A stretch of DNA of 64,000 nucleotides from positions 5,272,501-5,336,500 of the forward strand of contig NC_088313.1 in assembly GCF_910592395.1 (NCBI RefSeq). Reading direction: 5' to 3'. The position numbers and the translations under genes were made by a program. The stretch comes from Lineus longissimus (taxonomy: Eukaryota; Nemertea; Pilidiophora; Heteronemertea; Lineidae). Under the pieces are notes generated by a model. The model had not been told where the DNA came from. It made no database searches and saw only the letters and a program-made list of their open reading frames with translations. Position 1 is the first letter of the stretch; every line of letters begins with the position of its first letter. Below are positions 38,984-52,323 of the stretch, piece by piece.

Positions 38984-39103
38984 AAGTCTACAACACGCGG
39001 TATTCCGAGGCGGTCACCCATCCACGTACTAACCACGCTCGACGTTGCTTGGCTTCGGTGATCGGACGAGAACCGGTGTTTTCAACGTGATATGGTCGTA
39101 GAC
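38984..39103 (-). rRNA. 5S rRNA: 5S rRNA, copy 39
   Basis: Gene matches copy 1. Private A at 39728 in the upstream spacer. Period 1,015 bp. Confidence 0.96.
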
Positions 39104-39998
39104 ATTAGAGGCGGCGATGCGTAGGTTACTTATAATATCACTGCGCCTACTATAATGCGTCATATTTTGTGGTCAGAGGCATTATGTATGCCTACGTCAC
39201 AGCTTCGTCGCATTACAGATGTGGTTGGGGCGCCCATTACACGACGGAGTCTACGCGTAGACATACAGTTCACGCAGGCTCGCACTGAAACAGAAACGGA
39301 CGCACATTCAAGAACTGCACGCAGACCAACATCGGAAGAAGAGAGTGCCGACTGGACATCAAAGACGCCAACGGTTGGCAAGGTGTCTCATCACTAGGAA
39401 CGCAGCGTGACGTCACGAGCTCTGACGTCACGAGCAGACTACTCCGAGGCTCCCTGACGTCATGAGAGACGCCAGCGCCATCTCCCGAATCAGGACTGAC
39501 GTCACTAGCAGCAACTTCCACGCCGGTCTGAACTCAAAAAGCGTCCTAGTATAAACGCTTGGAAGCCAGTAGGCCTGCGCAGTGTTGGGCGGGGGGGGGG
39601 AGAGAGGGGAGGGATGATTTTCGACGGGCTTTAACCCGCGAATCACCTTTTTGACCGCAACGGTTAATTTGAGCCCCAAAACCACACAAGCAAGCCAATT
39701 TGACTGAAACTTAATCATTTTCATCACATTAAACACACCTTATTCTCAATATAAGAAGAAGTATATTTGAAATGGAAAATAACATTCAACTGGTATGGTG
39801 AGACCACCCATTCGTCTCAAACGGAACTATAACCGCGAGCTGATTGGTTAAATACAGGTGCGGGACCTACAGGCCGGCCCCCTGGCTGCCATTTCCATTT
39901 CGCAAAATTCGATGGCCACCACATAAGGTAGCCTACATTTTCATTTTAACAATCGTACAAGGGAAGAAGAAACAAAATGATTGGGACATGAAGAGAAA

Positions 39999-40118
39999 AA
40001 GTCTACAACACGCGGTATTCCGAGGCGGTCACCCATCCACGTACTAACCACGCTCGACGTTGCTTGGCTTCGGTGATCGGACGAGAACCGGTGTTTTCAA
40101 CGTGATATGGTCGTAGAC
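39999..40118 (-). rRNA. 5S rRNA: 5S rRNA, copy 40
   Basis: Gene matches copy 1. Upstream spacer carries the broken second CRE-like site (G at 40445), as upstream of copy 33. Period 1,014 bp. Confidence 0.96.
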
Positions 40119-41012
40119 ATTAGAGGCGGCGATGCGTAGGTTACTTATAATATCACTGCGCCTACTATAATGCGTCATATTTTGTGGTCAGAGGCATTAT
40201 GTATGCCTACGTCACAGCTTCGTCGCATTACAGATGTGGTTGGGGCGCCCATTACACGACGGAGTCTACGCGTAGACATACAGTTCACGCAGGCTCGCAC
40301 TGAAACAGAAACGGACGCACATTCAAGAACTGCACGCAGACCAACATCGGAAGAAGAGAGTGCCGACTGGACATCAAAGACGCCAACGGTTGGCAAGGTG
40401 TCTCATCACTAGGAACGCAGCGTGACGTCACGAGCTCTGACGTCGCGAGCAGACTACTCCGAGGCTCCCTGACGTCATGAGAGACGCCAGCGCCATCTCC
40501 CGAATCAGGACTGACGTCACTAGCAGCAACTTCCACGCCGGTCTGAACTCAAAAAGCGTCCTAGTATAAACGCTTGGAAGCCAGTAGGCCTGCGCAGTGT
40601 TGGGCGGGGGGGGGAGAGAGGGGAGGGATGATTTTCGACGGGCTTTAACCCGCGAATCACCTTTTTGACCGCAACGGTTAATTTGAGCCCCAAAACCACA
40701 CAAGCAAGCCAATTTGACTGAAACTTAATCATTTTCATCACTTTAAACACACCTTATTCTCAATATAAGAAGAAGTATATTTGAAATGGAAAATAACATT
40801 CAACTGGTATGGTGAGACCACTCATTCGTCCCAAACGGAACTATAACCGCGAGCTGATTGGTTAAATACAGGTGCGGGACCTACAGGCCGGCCCCCTGGC
40901 TGCCATTTCCATTTCGCAAAATTCGATGGCCACCACATAAGGTAGCCTACATTTTCATTTTAACAATCGTACAAGGGAAGAAGAAACAAAATGATTGGGA
41001 CATGAAGAGAAA

Positions 41013-41132
41013 AAGTCTACAACACGCGGTATTCCGAGGCGGTCACCCATCCACGTACTAACCACGCTCGACGTTGCTTGGCTTCGGTGATCGGACGAGA
41101 ACCGGTGTTTTCAACGTGATATGGTCGTAGAC
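41013..41132 (-). rRNA. 5S rRNA: 5S rRNA, copy 41
   Basis: Gene matches copy 1. Markers at 40831 and 41192 match those of copy 34; T at 40822 and T at 41290 are private, the latter inside the spacer palindrome. Period 1,017 bp. Confidence 0.96.
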
Positions 41133-42029
41133 ATTAGAGGCGGCGATGCGTAGGTTACTTATAATATCACTGCGCCTACTATAATGCGTCACATTTTGTG
41201 GTCAGAGGCATTATGTATGCCTACGTCACAGCTTCGTCGCATTACAGATGTGGTTGGGGCGCCCATTACACGACGGAGTCTACGCGTAGATATACAGTTC
41301 ACGCAGGCTCGCACTGAAACAGAAACGGACGCACATTCAAGAACTGCACGCAGACCAACATCGGAAGAAGAGAGTGCCGACTGGACATCAAAGACGCCAA
41401 CGGTTGGCAAGGTGTCTCATCACTAGGAACGCAGCGTGACGTCACGAGCTCTGACGTCACGAGCAGACTACTCCGAGGCTCCCTGACGTCATGAGAGACG
41501 CCAGCGCCATCTCCCGAATCAGGACTGACGTCACTAGCAGCAACTTCCACGCCGGTCTGAACTCAAAAAGCGTCCTAGTATAAACGCTTGGAAGCCAGTA
41601 GGCCTGCGCAGTGTTGGGCGGGGGGGGGGGGAGAGAGGGGAGGGATGATTTTCGACGGGCTTTAACCCGCGAATCACCTTTTTGACCGCAACGGTTAATT
41701 TGAGCCCCAAAACCACACAAGCAAGCCAATTTGACTGAAACTTAATCATTTTCATCACTTTAAACACACCTTATTCTCAATATAAGAAGAAGTATATTTG
41801 AAATGGAAAATAACATTCAACTGGTATGGTGAGACCACCCATTCGTCTCAAACGGAACTATAACCGCGAGCTGATTGGTTAAATACAGGTGCGGGACCTA
41901 CAGGCCGGCCCCCTGGCTGCCATTTCCATTTCGCAAAATTCGATGGCCACCACATAAGGTAGCCTACATTTTCATTTTAACAATCGTACAAGGGAAGAAG
42001 AAACAAAATGATTGGGACATGAAGAGAAA

Positions 42030-42149
42030 AAGTCTACAACACGCGGTATTCCGAGGCGGTCACCCATCCACGTACTAACCACGCTCGACGTTGCTTGGCT
42101 TCGGTGATCGGACGAGAACCGGTGTTTTCAACGTGATATGGTCGTAGAC
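42030..42149 (-). rRNA. 5S rRNA: 5S rRNA, copy 42
   Basis: Gene matches copy 1; no private marker noticed. Period 1,017 bp. Confidence 0.96.
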
Positions 42150-43046
42150 ATTAGAGGCGGCGATGCGTAGGTTACTTATAATATCACTGCGCCTACTATA
42201 ATGCGTCATATTTTGTGGTCAGAGGCATTATGTATGCCTACGTCACAGCTTCGTCGCATTACAGATGTGGTTGGGGCGCCCATTACACGACGGAGTCTAC
42301 GCGTAGACATACAGTTCACGCAGGCTCGCACTGAAACAGAAACGGACGCACATTCAAGAACTGCACGCAGACCAACATCGGAAGAAGAGAGTGCCGACTG
42401 GACATCAAAGACGCCAACGGTTGGCAAGGTGTCTCATCACTAGGAACGCAGCGTGACGTCACGAGCTCTGACGTCACGAGCAGACTACTCCGAGGCTCCC
42501 TGACGTCATGAGAGACGCCAGCGCCATCTCCCGAATCAGGACTGACGTCACTAGCAGCAACTTCCACGCCGGTCTGAACTCAAAAAGCGTCCTAGTATAA
42601 ACGCTTGGAAGCCAGTAGGCCTGCGCAGTGTTGGGCGGGGGGGGGGGGAGAGAGGGGAGGGATGATTTTCGACGGGCTTTAACCCGCGAATCACCTTTTT
42701 GACCGCAACGGTTAATTTGAGCCCCAAAACCACACAAGCAAGCCAATTTGACTGAAACTTAATCATTTTCATCACTTTAAACACACCTTATTCTCAATAT
42801 AAGAAGAAGTATATTTGAAATGGAAAATAACATTCAACTGGTATGGTGAGACCACCCATTCGTCTCAAACGGAACTATAACCGCGAGCTGATTGGTTAAA
42901 TACAGGTGCGGGACCTACAGGCCGGCCCCCTGGCTGCCATTTCCATTTCGCAAAATTCGATGGCCACCACATAAGGTAGCCTACATTTTCATTTTAACAA
43001 TCGTACAAGGGAAGAAGAAACAAAATGATTGGGACATGAAGAGAAA

Positions 43047-43166
43047 AAGTCTACAACACGCGGTATTCCGAGGCGGTCACCCATCCACGTACTAACCACG
43101 CTCGACGTTGCTTGGCTTCGGTGATCGGACGAGAACCGGTGTTTTCAACGTGATATGGTCGTAGAC
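43047..43166 (-). rRNA. 5S rRNA: 5S rRNA, copy 43
   Basis: Gene matches copy 1. Spacer towards copy 44 has a two-base change at 43889-43890. Period 1,014 bp. Confidence 0.96.
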
Positions 43167-44060
43167 ATTAGAGGCGGCGATGCGTAGGTTACTTATAATA
43201 TCACTGCGCCTACTATAATGCGTCATATTTTGTGGTCAGAGGCATTATGTATGCCTACGTCACAGCTTCGTCGCATTACAGATGTGGTTGGGGCGCCCAT
43301 TACACGACGGAGTCTACGCGTAGACATACAGTTCACGCAGGCTCGCACTGAAACAGAAACGGACGCACATTCAAGAACTGCACGCAGACCAACATCGGAA
43401 GAAGAGAGTGCCGACTGGACATCAAAGACGCCAACGGTTGGCAAGGTGTCTCATCACTAGGAACGCAGCGTGACGTCACGAGCTCTGACGTCACGAGCAG
43501 ACTACTCCGAGGCTCCCTGACGTCATGAGAGACGCCAGCGCCATCTCCCGAATCAGGACTGACGTCACTAGCAGCAACTTCCACGCCGGTCTGAACTCAA
43601 AAAGCGTCCTAGTATAAACGCTTGGAAGCCAGTAGGCCTGCGCAGTGTTGGGCGGGGGGGGGAGAGAGGGGAGGGATGATTTTCGACGGGCTTTAACCCG
43701 CGAATCACCTTTTTGACCGCAACGGTTAATTTGAGCCCCAAAACCACACAAGCAAGCCAATTTGACTGAAACTTAATCATTTTCATCACTTTAAACACAC
43801 CTTATTCTCAATATAAGAAGAAGTATATTTGAAATGGAAAATAACATTCAACTGGTATGGTGAGACCACCCATTCGTCTCAAACGGAATAATAACCGCGA
43901 GCTGATTGGTTAAATACAGGTGCGGGACCTACAGGCCGGCCCCCTGGCTGCCATTTCCATTTCGCAAAATTCGATGGCCACCACATAAGGTAGCCTACAT
44001 TTTCATTTTAACAATCGTACAAGGGAAGAAGAAACAAAATGATTGGGACATGAAGAGAAA

Positions 44061-44180
44061 AAGTCTACAACACGCGGTATTCCGAGGCGGTCACCCATCC
44101 ACGTACTAACCACGCTCGACGTTGCTTGGCTTCGGTGATCGGACGAGAACCGGTGTTTTCAACGTGATATGGTCGTAGAC
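44061..44180 (-). rRNA. 5S rRNA: 5S rRNA, copy 44
   Basis: Gene matches copy 1. Private A at 44606 in the upstream spacer. Period 1,018 bp. Confidence 0.96.
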
Positions 44181-45078
44181 ATTAGAGGCGGCGATGCGTA
44201 GGTTACTTATAATATCACTGCGCCTACTATAATGCGTCATATTTTGTGGTCAGAGGCATTATGTATGCCTACGTCACAGCTTCGTCGCATTACAGATGTG
44301 GTTGGGGCGCCCATTACACGACGGAGTCTACGCGTAGACATACAGTTCACGCAGGCTCGCACTGAAACAGAAACGGACGCACATTCAAGAACTGCACGCA
44401 GACCAACATCGGAAGAAGAGAGTGCCGACTGGACATCAAAGACGCCAACGGTTGGCAAGGTGTCTCATCACTAGGAACGCAGCGTGACGTCACGAGCTCT
44501 GACGTCACGAGCAGACTACTCCGAGGCTCCCTGACGTCATGAGAGACGCCAGCGCCATCTCCCGAATCAGGACTGACGTCACTAGCAGCAACTTCCACGC
44601 CGGTCAGAACTCAAAAAGCGTCCTAGTATAAACGCTTGGAAGCCAGTAGGCCTGCGCAGTGTTGGGCGGGGGGGGGGGGGAGAGAGGGGAGGGATGATTT
44701 TCGACGGGCTTTAACCCGCGAATCACCTTTTTGACCGCAACGGTTAATTTGAGCCCCAAAACCACACAAGCAAGCCAATTTGACTGAAACTTAATCATTT
44801 TCATCACTTTAAACACACCTTATTCTCAATATAAGAAGAAGTATATTTGAAATGGAAAATAACATTCAACTGGTATGGTGAGACCACCCATTCGTCTCAA
44901 ACGGAACTATAACCGCGAGCTGATTGGTTAAATACAGGTGCGGGACCTACAGGCCGGCCCCCTGGCTGCCATTTCCATTTCGCAAAATTCGATGGCCACC
45001 ACATAAGGTAGCCTACATTTTCATTTTAACAATCGTACAAGGGAAGAAGAAACAAAATGAGTGGGACATGAAGAGAAA

Positions 45079-45198
45079 AAGTCTACAACACGCGGTATTC
45101 CGAGGCGGTCACCCATCCACGTACTAACCACGCTCGACGTTGCTTGGCTTCGGTGATCGGACGAGAACCGGTGTTTTCAACGTGATATGGTCGTAGAC
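45079..45198 (-). rRNA. 5S rRNA: 5S rRNA, copy 45
   Basis: Gene matches copy 1. Private G at 45061, about 18 bp past the gene 3' end. Period 1,016 bp. Confidence 0.96.
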
Positions 45199-46094
45199 AT
45201 TAGAGGCGGCGATGCGTAGGTTACTTATAATATCACTGCGCCTACTATAATGCGTCATATTTTGTGGTCAGAGGCATTATGTATGCCTACGTCACAGCTT
45301 CGTCGCATTACAGATGTGGTTGGGGCGCCCATTACACGACGGAGTCTACGCGTAGACATACAGTTCACGCAGGCTCGCACTGAAACAGAAACGGACGCAC
45401 ATTCAAGAACTGCACGCAGACCAACATCGGAAGAAGAGAGTGCCGACTGGACATCAAAGACGCCAACGGTTGGCAAGGTGTCTCATCACTAGGAACGCAG
45501 CGTGACGTCACGAGCTCTGACGTCACGAGCAGACTACTCCGAGGCTCCCTGACGTCATGAGAGACGCCAGCGCCATCTCCCGAATCAGGACTGACGTCAC
45601 TAGCAGCAACTTCCACGCCGGTCTGAACTCAAAAAGCGTCCTAGTATAAACGCTTGGAAGCCAGTAGGCCTGCGCAGTGTTGGGCGGGGGGGGGGGAGAG
45701 AGGGGAGGGATGATTTTCGACGGGCTTTAACCCGCGAATCACCTTTTTGACCGCAACGGTTAATTTGAGCCCCAAAACCACACAAGCAAGCCAATTTGAC
45801 TGAAACTTAATCATTTTCATCACTTTAAACACACCTTATTCTCAATATAAGAAGAAGTATATTTGAAATGGAAAATAACATTCAACTGGTATGGTGAGAC
45901 CACCCATTCGTCTCAAACGGAACTATAACCGCGAGCTGATTGGTTAAATACAGGTGCGGGACCTACAGGCCGGCCCCCTGGCTGCCATTTCCATTTCGCA
46001 AAATTCGATGGCCACCACATAAGGTAGCCTACATTTTCATTTTAACAATCGTACAAGGGAAGAAGAAACAAAATGATTGGGACATGAAGAGAAA

Positions 46095-46214
46095 AAGTCT
46101 ACAACACGCGGTATTCCGAGGCGGTCACCCATCCACGTACTAACCACGCTCGACGTTGCTTGGCTTCGGTGATCGGACGAGAACCGGTGTTTTCAACGTG
46201 ATATGGTCGTAGAC
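46095..46214 (-). rRNA. 5S rRNA: 5S rRNA, copy 46
   Basis: Gene matches copy 1. Upstream markers C at 46259 and T at 46791 recur upstream of copy 51. Period 1,018 bp. Confidence 0.96.
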
Positions 46215-47112
46215 ATTAGAGGCGGCGATGCGTAGGTTACTTATAATATCACTGCGCCCACTATAATGCGTCATATTTTGTGGTCAGAGGCATTATGTAT
46301 GCCTACGTCACAGCTTCGTCGCATTACAGATGTGGTTGGGGCGCCCATTACACGACGGAGTCTACGCGTAGACATACAGTTCACGCAGGCTCGCACTGAA
46401 ACAGAAACGGACGCACATTCAAGAACTGCACGCAGACCAACATCGGAAGAAGAGAGTGCCGACTGGACATCAAAGACGCCAACGGTTGGCAAGGTGTCTC
46501 ATCACTAGGAACGCAGCGTGACGTCACGAGCTCTGACGTCACGAGCAGACTACTCCGAGGCTCCCTGACGTCATGAGAGACGCCAGCGCCATCTCCCGAA
46601 TCAGGACTGACGTCACTAGCAGCAACTTCCACGCCGGTCTGAACTCAAAAAGCGTCCTAGTATAAACGCTTGGAAGCCAGTAGGCCTGCGCAGTGTTGGG
46701 CGGGGGGGGGGGGGGGAGAGGGGAGGGATGATTTTCGACGGGCTTTAACCCGCGAATCACCTTTTTGACCGCAACGGTTAATTTGAGCCCTAAAACCACA
46801 CAAGCAAGCCAATTTGACTGAAACTTAATCATTTTCATCACTTTAAACACACCTTATTCTCAATATAAGAAGAAGTATATTTGAAATGGAAAATAACATT
46901 CAACTGGTATGGTGAGACCACCCATTCGTCTCAAACGGAACTATAACCGCGAGCTGATTGGTTAAATACAGGTGCGGGACCTACAGGCCGGCCCCCTGGC
47001 TGCCATTTCCATTTCGCAAAATTCGATGGCCACCACATAAGGTAGCCTACATTTTCATTTTAACAATCGTACAAGGGAAGAAGAAACAAAATGATTGGGA
47101 CATGAAGAGAAA

Positions 47113-47232
47113 AAGTCTACAACACGCGGTATTCCGAGGCGGTCACCCATCCACGTACTAACCACGCTCGACGTTGCTTGGCTTCGGTGATCGGACGAGA
47201 ACCGGTGTTTTCAACGTGATATGGTCGTAGAC
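47113..47232 (-). rRNA. 5S rRNA: 5S rRNA, copy 47
   Basis: Gene matches copy 1. Upstream marker C at 47596 recurs upstream of copy 52. Period 1,020 bp. Confidence 0.96.
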
Positions 47233-48132
47233 ATTAGAGGCGGCGATGCGTAGGTTACTTATAATATCACTGCGCCTACTATAATGCGTCATATTTTGTG
47301 GTCAGAGGCATTATGTATGCCTACGTCACAGCTTCGTCGCATTACAGATGTGGTTGGGGCGCCCATTACACGACGGAGTCTACGCGTAGACATACAGTTC
47401 ACGCAGGCTCGCACTGAAACAGAAACGGACGCACATTCAAGAACTGCACGCAGACCAACATCGGAAGAAGAGAGTGCCGACTGGACATCAAAGACGCCAA
47501 CGGTTGGCAAGGTGTCTCATCACTAGGAACGCAGCGTGACGTCACGAGCTCTGACGTCACGAGCAGACTACTCCGAGGCTCCCTGACGTCATGAGCGACG
47601 CCAGCGCCATCTCCCGAATCAGGACTGACGTCACTAGCAGCAACTTCCACGCCGGTCTGAACTCAAAAAGCGTCCTAGTATAAACGCTTGGAAGCCAGTA
47701 GGCCTGCGCAGTGTTGGGCGGGGGGGGGGGGGGGAGAGAGGGGAGGGATGATTTTCGACGGGCTTTAACCCGCGAATCACCTTTTTGACCGCAACGGTTA
47801 ATTTGAGCCCCAAAACCACACAAGCAAGCCAATTTGACTGAAACTTAATCATTTTCATCACTTTAAACACACCTTATTCTCAATATAAGAAGAAGTATAT
47901 TTGAAATGGAAAATAACATTCAACTGGTATGGTGAGACCACCCATTCGTCTCAAACGGAACTATAACCGCGAGCTGATTGGTTAAATACAGGTGCGGGAC
48001 CTACAGGCCGGCCCCCTGGCTGCCATTTCCATTTCGCAAAATTCGATGGCCACCACATAAGGTAGCCTACATTTTCATTTTAACAATCGTACAAGGGAAG
48101 AAGAAACAAAATGATTGGGACATGAAGAGAAA

Positions 48133-48252
48133 AAGTCTACAACACGCGGTATTCCGAGGCGGTCACCCATCCACGTACTAACCACGCTCGACGTTGCTTG
48201 GCTTCGGTGATCGGACGAGAACCGGTGTTTTCAACGTGATATGGTCGTAGAC
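48133..48252 (-). rRNA. 5S rRNA: 5S rRNA, copy 48
   Basis: Gene matches copy 1; no private marker noticed. Period 1,020 bp. Confidence 0.96.
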
Positions 48253-49152
48253 ATTAGAGGCGGCGATGCGTAGGTTACTTATAATATCACTGCGCCTACT
48301 ATAATGCGTCATATTTTGTGGTCAGAGGCATTATGTATGCCTACGTCACAGCTTCGTCGCATTACAGATGTGGTTGGGGCGCCCATTACACGACGGAGTC
48401 TACGCGTAGACATACAGTTCACGCAGGCTCGCACTGAAACAGAAACGGACGCACATTCAAGAACTGCACGCAGACCAACATCGGAAGAAGAGAGTGCCGA
48501 CTGGACATCAAAGACGCCAACGGTTGGCAAGGTGTCTCATCACTAGGAACGCAGCGTGACGTCACGAGCTCTGACGTCACGAGCAGACTACTCCGAGGCT
48601 CCCTGACGTCATGAGAGACGCCAGCGCCATCTCCCGAATCAGGACTGACGTCACTAGCAGCAACTTCCACGCCGGTCTGAACTCAAAAAGCGTCCTAGTA
48701 TAAACGCTTGGAAGCCAGTAGGCCTGCGCAGTGTTGGGCGGGGGGGGGGGGGGGAGAGAGGGGAGGGATGATTTTCGACGGGCTTTAACCCGCGAATCAC
48801 CTTTTTGACCGCAACGGTTAATTTGAGCCCCAAAACCACACAAGCAAGCCAATTTGACTGAAACTTAATCATTTTCATCACTTTAAACACACCTTATTCT
48901 CAATATAAGAAGAAGTATATTTGAAATGGAAAATAACATTCAACTGGTATGGTGAGACCACCCATTCGTCTCAAACGGAACTATAACCGCGAGCTGATTG
49001 GTTAAATACAGGTGCGGGACCTACAGGCCGGCCCCCTGGCTGCCATTTCCATTTCGCAAAATTCGATGGCCACCACATAAGGTAGCCTACATTTTCATTT
49101 TAACAATCGTACAAGGGAAGAAGAAACAAAATGATTGGGACATGAAGAGAAA

Positions 49153-49272
49153 AAGTCTACAACACGCGGTATTCCGAGGCGGTCACCCATCCACGTACTA
49201 ACCACGCTCGACGTTGCTTGGCTTCGGTGATCGGACGAGAACCGGTGTTTTCAACGTGATATGGTCGTAGAC
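49153..49272 (-). rRNA. 5S rRNA: 5S rRNA, copy 49
   Basis: Gene matches copy 1; no private marker noticed. Period 1,019 bp. Confidence 0.96.
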
Positions 49273-50171
49273 ATTAGAGGCGGCGATGCGTAGGTTACTT
49301 ATAATATCACTGCGCCTACTATAATGCGTCATATTTTGTGGTCAGAGGCATTATGTATGCCTACGTCACAGCTTCGTCGCATTACAGATGTGGTTGGGGC
49401 GCCCATTACACGACGGAGTCTACGCGTAGACATACAGTTCACGCAGGCTCGCACTGAAACAGAAACGGACGCACATTCAAGAACTGCACGCAGACCAACA
49501 TCGGAAGAAGAGAGTGCCGACTGGACATCAAAGACGCCAACGGTTGGCAAGGTGTCTCATCACTAGGAACGCAGCGTGACGTCACGAGCTCTGACGTCAC
49601 GAGCAGACTACTCCGAGGCTCCCTGACGTCATGAGAGACGCCAGCGCCATCTCCCGAATCAGGACTGACGTCACTAGCAGCAACTTCCACGCCGGTCTGA
49701 ACTCAAAAAGCGTCCTAGTATAAACGCTTGGAAGCCAGTAGGCCTGCGCAGTGTTGGGCGGGGGGGGGGGGGGAGAGAGGGGAGGGATGATTTTCGACGG
49801 GCTTTAACCCGCGAATCACCTTTTTGACCGCAACGGTTAATTTGAGCCCCAAAACCACACAAGCAAGCCAATTTGACTGAAACTTAATCATTTTCATCAC
49901 TTTAAACACACCTTATTCTCAATATAAGAAGAAGTATATTTGAAATGGAAAATAACATTCAACTGGTATGGTGAGACCACCCATTCGTCTCAAACGGAAC
50001 TATAACCGCGAGCTGATTGGTTAAATACAGGTGCGGGACCTACAGGCCGGCCCCCTGGCTGCCATTTCCATTTCGCAAAATTCGATGGCCACCACATAAG
50101 GTAGCCTACATTTTCATTTTAACAATCGTACAAGGGAAGAAGAAACAAAATGATTGGGACATGAAGAGAAA

Positions 50172-50291
50172 AAGTCTACAACACGCGGTATTCCGAGGCG
50201 GTCACCCATCCACGTACTAACCACGCTCGACGTTGCTTGGCTTCGGTGATCGGACGAGAACCGGTGTTTTCAACGTGATATGGTCGTAGAC
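50172..50291 (-). rRNA. 5S rRNA: 5S rRNA, copy 50
   Basis: Gene matches copy 1; no private marker noticed. Period 1,015 bp. Confidence 0.96.
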
Positions 50292-51186
50292 ATTAGAGGC
50301 GGCGATGCGTAGGTTACTTATAATATCACTGCGCCTACTATAATGCGTCATATTTTGTGGTCAGAGGCATTATGTATGCCTACGTCACAGCTTCGTCGCA
50401 TTACAGATGTGGTTGGGGCGCCCATTACACGACGGAGTCTACGCGTAGACATACAGTTCACGCAGGCTCGCACTGAAACAGAAACGGACGCACATTCAAG
50501 AACTGCACGCAGACCAACATCGGAAGAAGAGAGTGCCGACTGGACATCAAAGACGCCAACGGTTGGCAAGGTGTCTCATCACTAGGAACGCAGCGTGACG
50601 TCACGAGCTCTGACGTCACGAGCAGACTACTCCGAGGCTCCCTGACGTCATGAGAGACGCCAGCGCCATCTCCCGAATCAGGACTGACGTCACTAGCAGC
50701 AACTTCCACGCCGGTCTGAACTCAAAAAGCGTCCTAGTATAAACGCTTGGAAGCCAGTAGGCCTGCGCAGTGTTGGGCGGGGGGGGGGAGAGAGGGGAGG
50801 GATGATTTTCGACGGGCTTTAACCCGCGAATCACCTTTTTGACCGCAACGGTTAATTTGAGCCCCAAAACCACACAAGCAAGCCAATTTGACTGAAACTT
50901 AATCATTTTCATCACTTTAAACACACCTTATTCTCAATATAAGAAGAAGTATATTTGAAATGGAAAATAACATTCAACTGGTATGGTGAGACCACCCATT
51001 CGTCTCAAACGGAACTATAACCGCGAGCTGATTGGTTAAATACAGGTGCGGGACCTACAGGCCGGCCCCCTGGCTGCCATTTCCATTTCGCAAAATTCGA
51101 TGGCCACCACATAAGGTAGCCTACATTTTCATTTTAACAATCGTACAAGGGAAGAAGAAACAAAATGATTGGGACATGAAGAGAAA

Positions 51187-51306
51187 AAGTCTACAACACG
51201 CGGTATTCCGAGGCGGTCACCCATCCACGTACTAACCACGCTCGACGTTGCTTGGCTTCGGTGATCGGACGAGAACCGGTGTTTTCAACGTGATATGGTC
51301 GTAGAC
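51187..51306 (-). rRNA. 5S rRNA: 5S rRNA, copy 51
   Basis: Gene matches copy 1. Upstream markers C at 51351 and T at 51882 match those of copy 46. Period 1,017 bp. Confidence 0.96.
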
Positions 51307-52203
51307 ATTAGAGGCGGCGATGCGTAGGTTACTTATAATATCACTGCGCCCACTATAATGCGTCATATTTTGTGGTCAGAGGCATTATGTATGCCTACGT
51401 CACAGCTTCGTCGCATTACAGATGTGGTTGGGGCGCCCATTACACGACGGAGTCTACGCGTAGACATACAGTTCACGCAGGCTCGCACTGAAACAGAAAC
51501 GGACGCACATTCAAGAACTGCACGCAGACCAACATCGGAAGAAGAGAGTGCCGACTGGACATCAAAGACGCCAACGGTTGGCAAGGTGTCTCATCACTAG
51601 GAACGCAGCGTGACGTCACGAGCTCTGACGTCACGAGCAGACTACTCCGAGGCTCCCTGACGTCATGAGAGACGCCAGCGCCATCTCCCGAATCAGGACT
51701 GACGTCACTAGCAGCAACTTCCACGCCGGTCTGAACTCAAAAAGCGTCCTAGTATAAACGCTTGGAAGCCAGTAGGCCTGCGCAGTGTTGGGCGGGGGGG
51801 GGGGGAGAGAGGGGAGGGATGATTTTCGACGGGCTTTAACCCGCGAATCACCTTTTTGACCGCAACGGTTAATTTGAGCCCTAAAACCACACAAGCAAGC
51901 CAATTTGACTGAAACTTAATCATTTTCATCACTTTAAACACACCTTATTCTCAATATAAGAAGAAGTATATTTGAAATGGAAAATAACATTCAACTGGTA
52001 TGGTGAGACCACCCATTCGTCTCAAACGGAACTATAACCGCGAGCTGATTGGTTAAATACAGGTGCGGGACCTACAGGCCGGCCCCCTGGCTGCCATTTC
52101 CATTTCGCAAAATTCGATGGCCACCACATAAGGTAGCCTACATTTTCATTTTAACAATCGTACAAGGGAAGAAGAAACAAAATGATTGGGACATGAAGAG
52201 AAA

Positions 52204-52323
52204 AAGTCTACAACAAGCGGTATTCCGAGGCGGTCACCCATCCACGTACTAACCACGCTCGACGTTGCTTGGCTTCGGTGATCGGACGAGAACCGGTGTT
52301 TTCAACGTGATATGGTCGTAGAC
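52204..52323 (-). rRNA. 5S rRNA: 5S rRNA, copy 52 (G108U variant)
   Basis: A plus-strand C to A change at 52216 gives G108U in the RNA. G108 pairs with C67 at the base of helix V, so this makes a C-U mismatch. The change is outside the internal promoter boxes, so the copy may still be transcribed. It is absent from copy 47, whose flanking marker it shares (52687), so it arose after that block was copied. Period 1,022 bp. Confidence 0.94.

Larger units (their letters stand above)
33314..41192. repeat. Shared haplotype seven units apart (copies 33-34 and 40-41)
   Basis: Markers 33314, 33708 and 34069 recur at 40445, 40831 and 41192. The offset is 7,131 then 7,123 bp; the 8-bp difference equals the difference in unit length caused by the G run between the first two markers. 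Confidence 0.82.

Noticed and set aside
17235-41192. Assembly duplication as the sole cause of shared markers
   Set aside because: Each paired block also has private differences (G-run length, 27611, 40822, 41290), which a simple assembly copy would not give. Raw reads would still be needed to exclude it fully.
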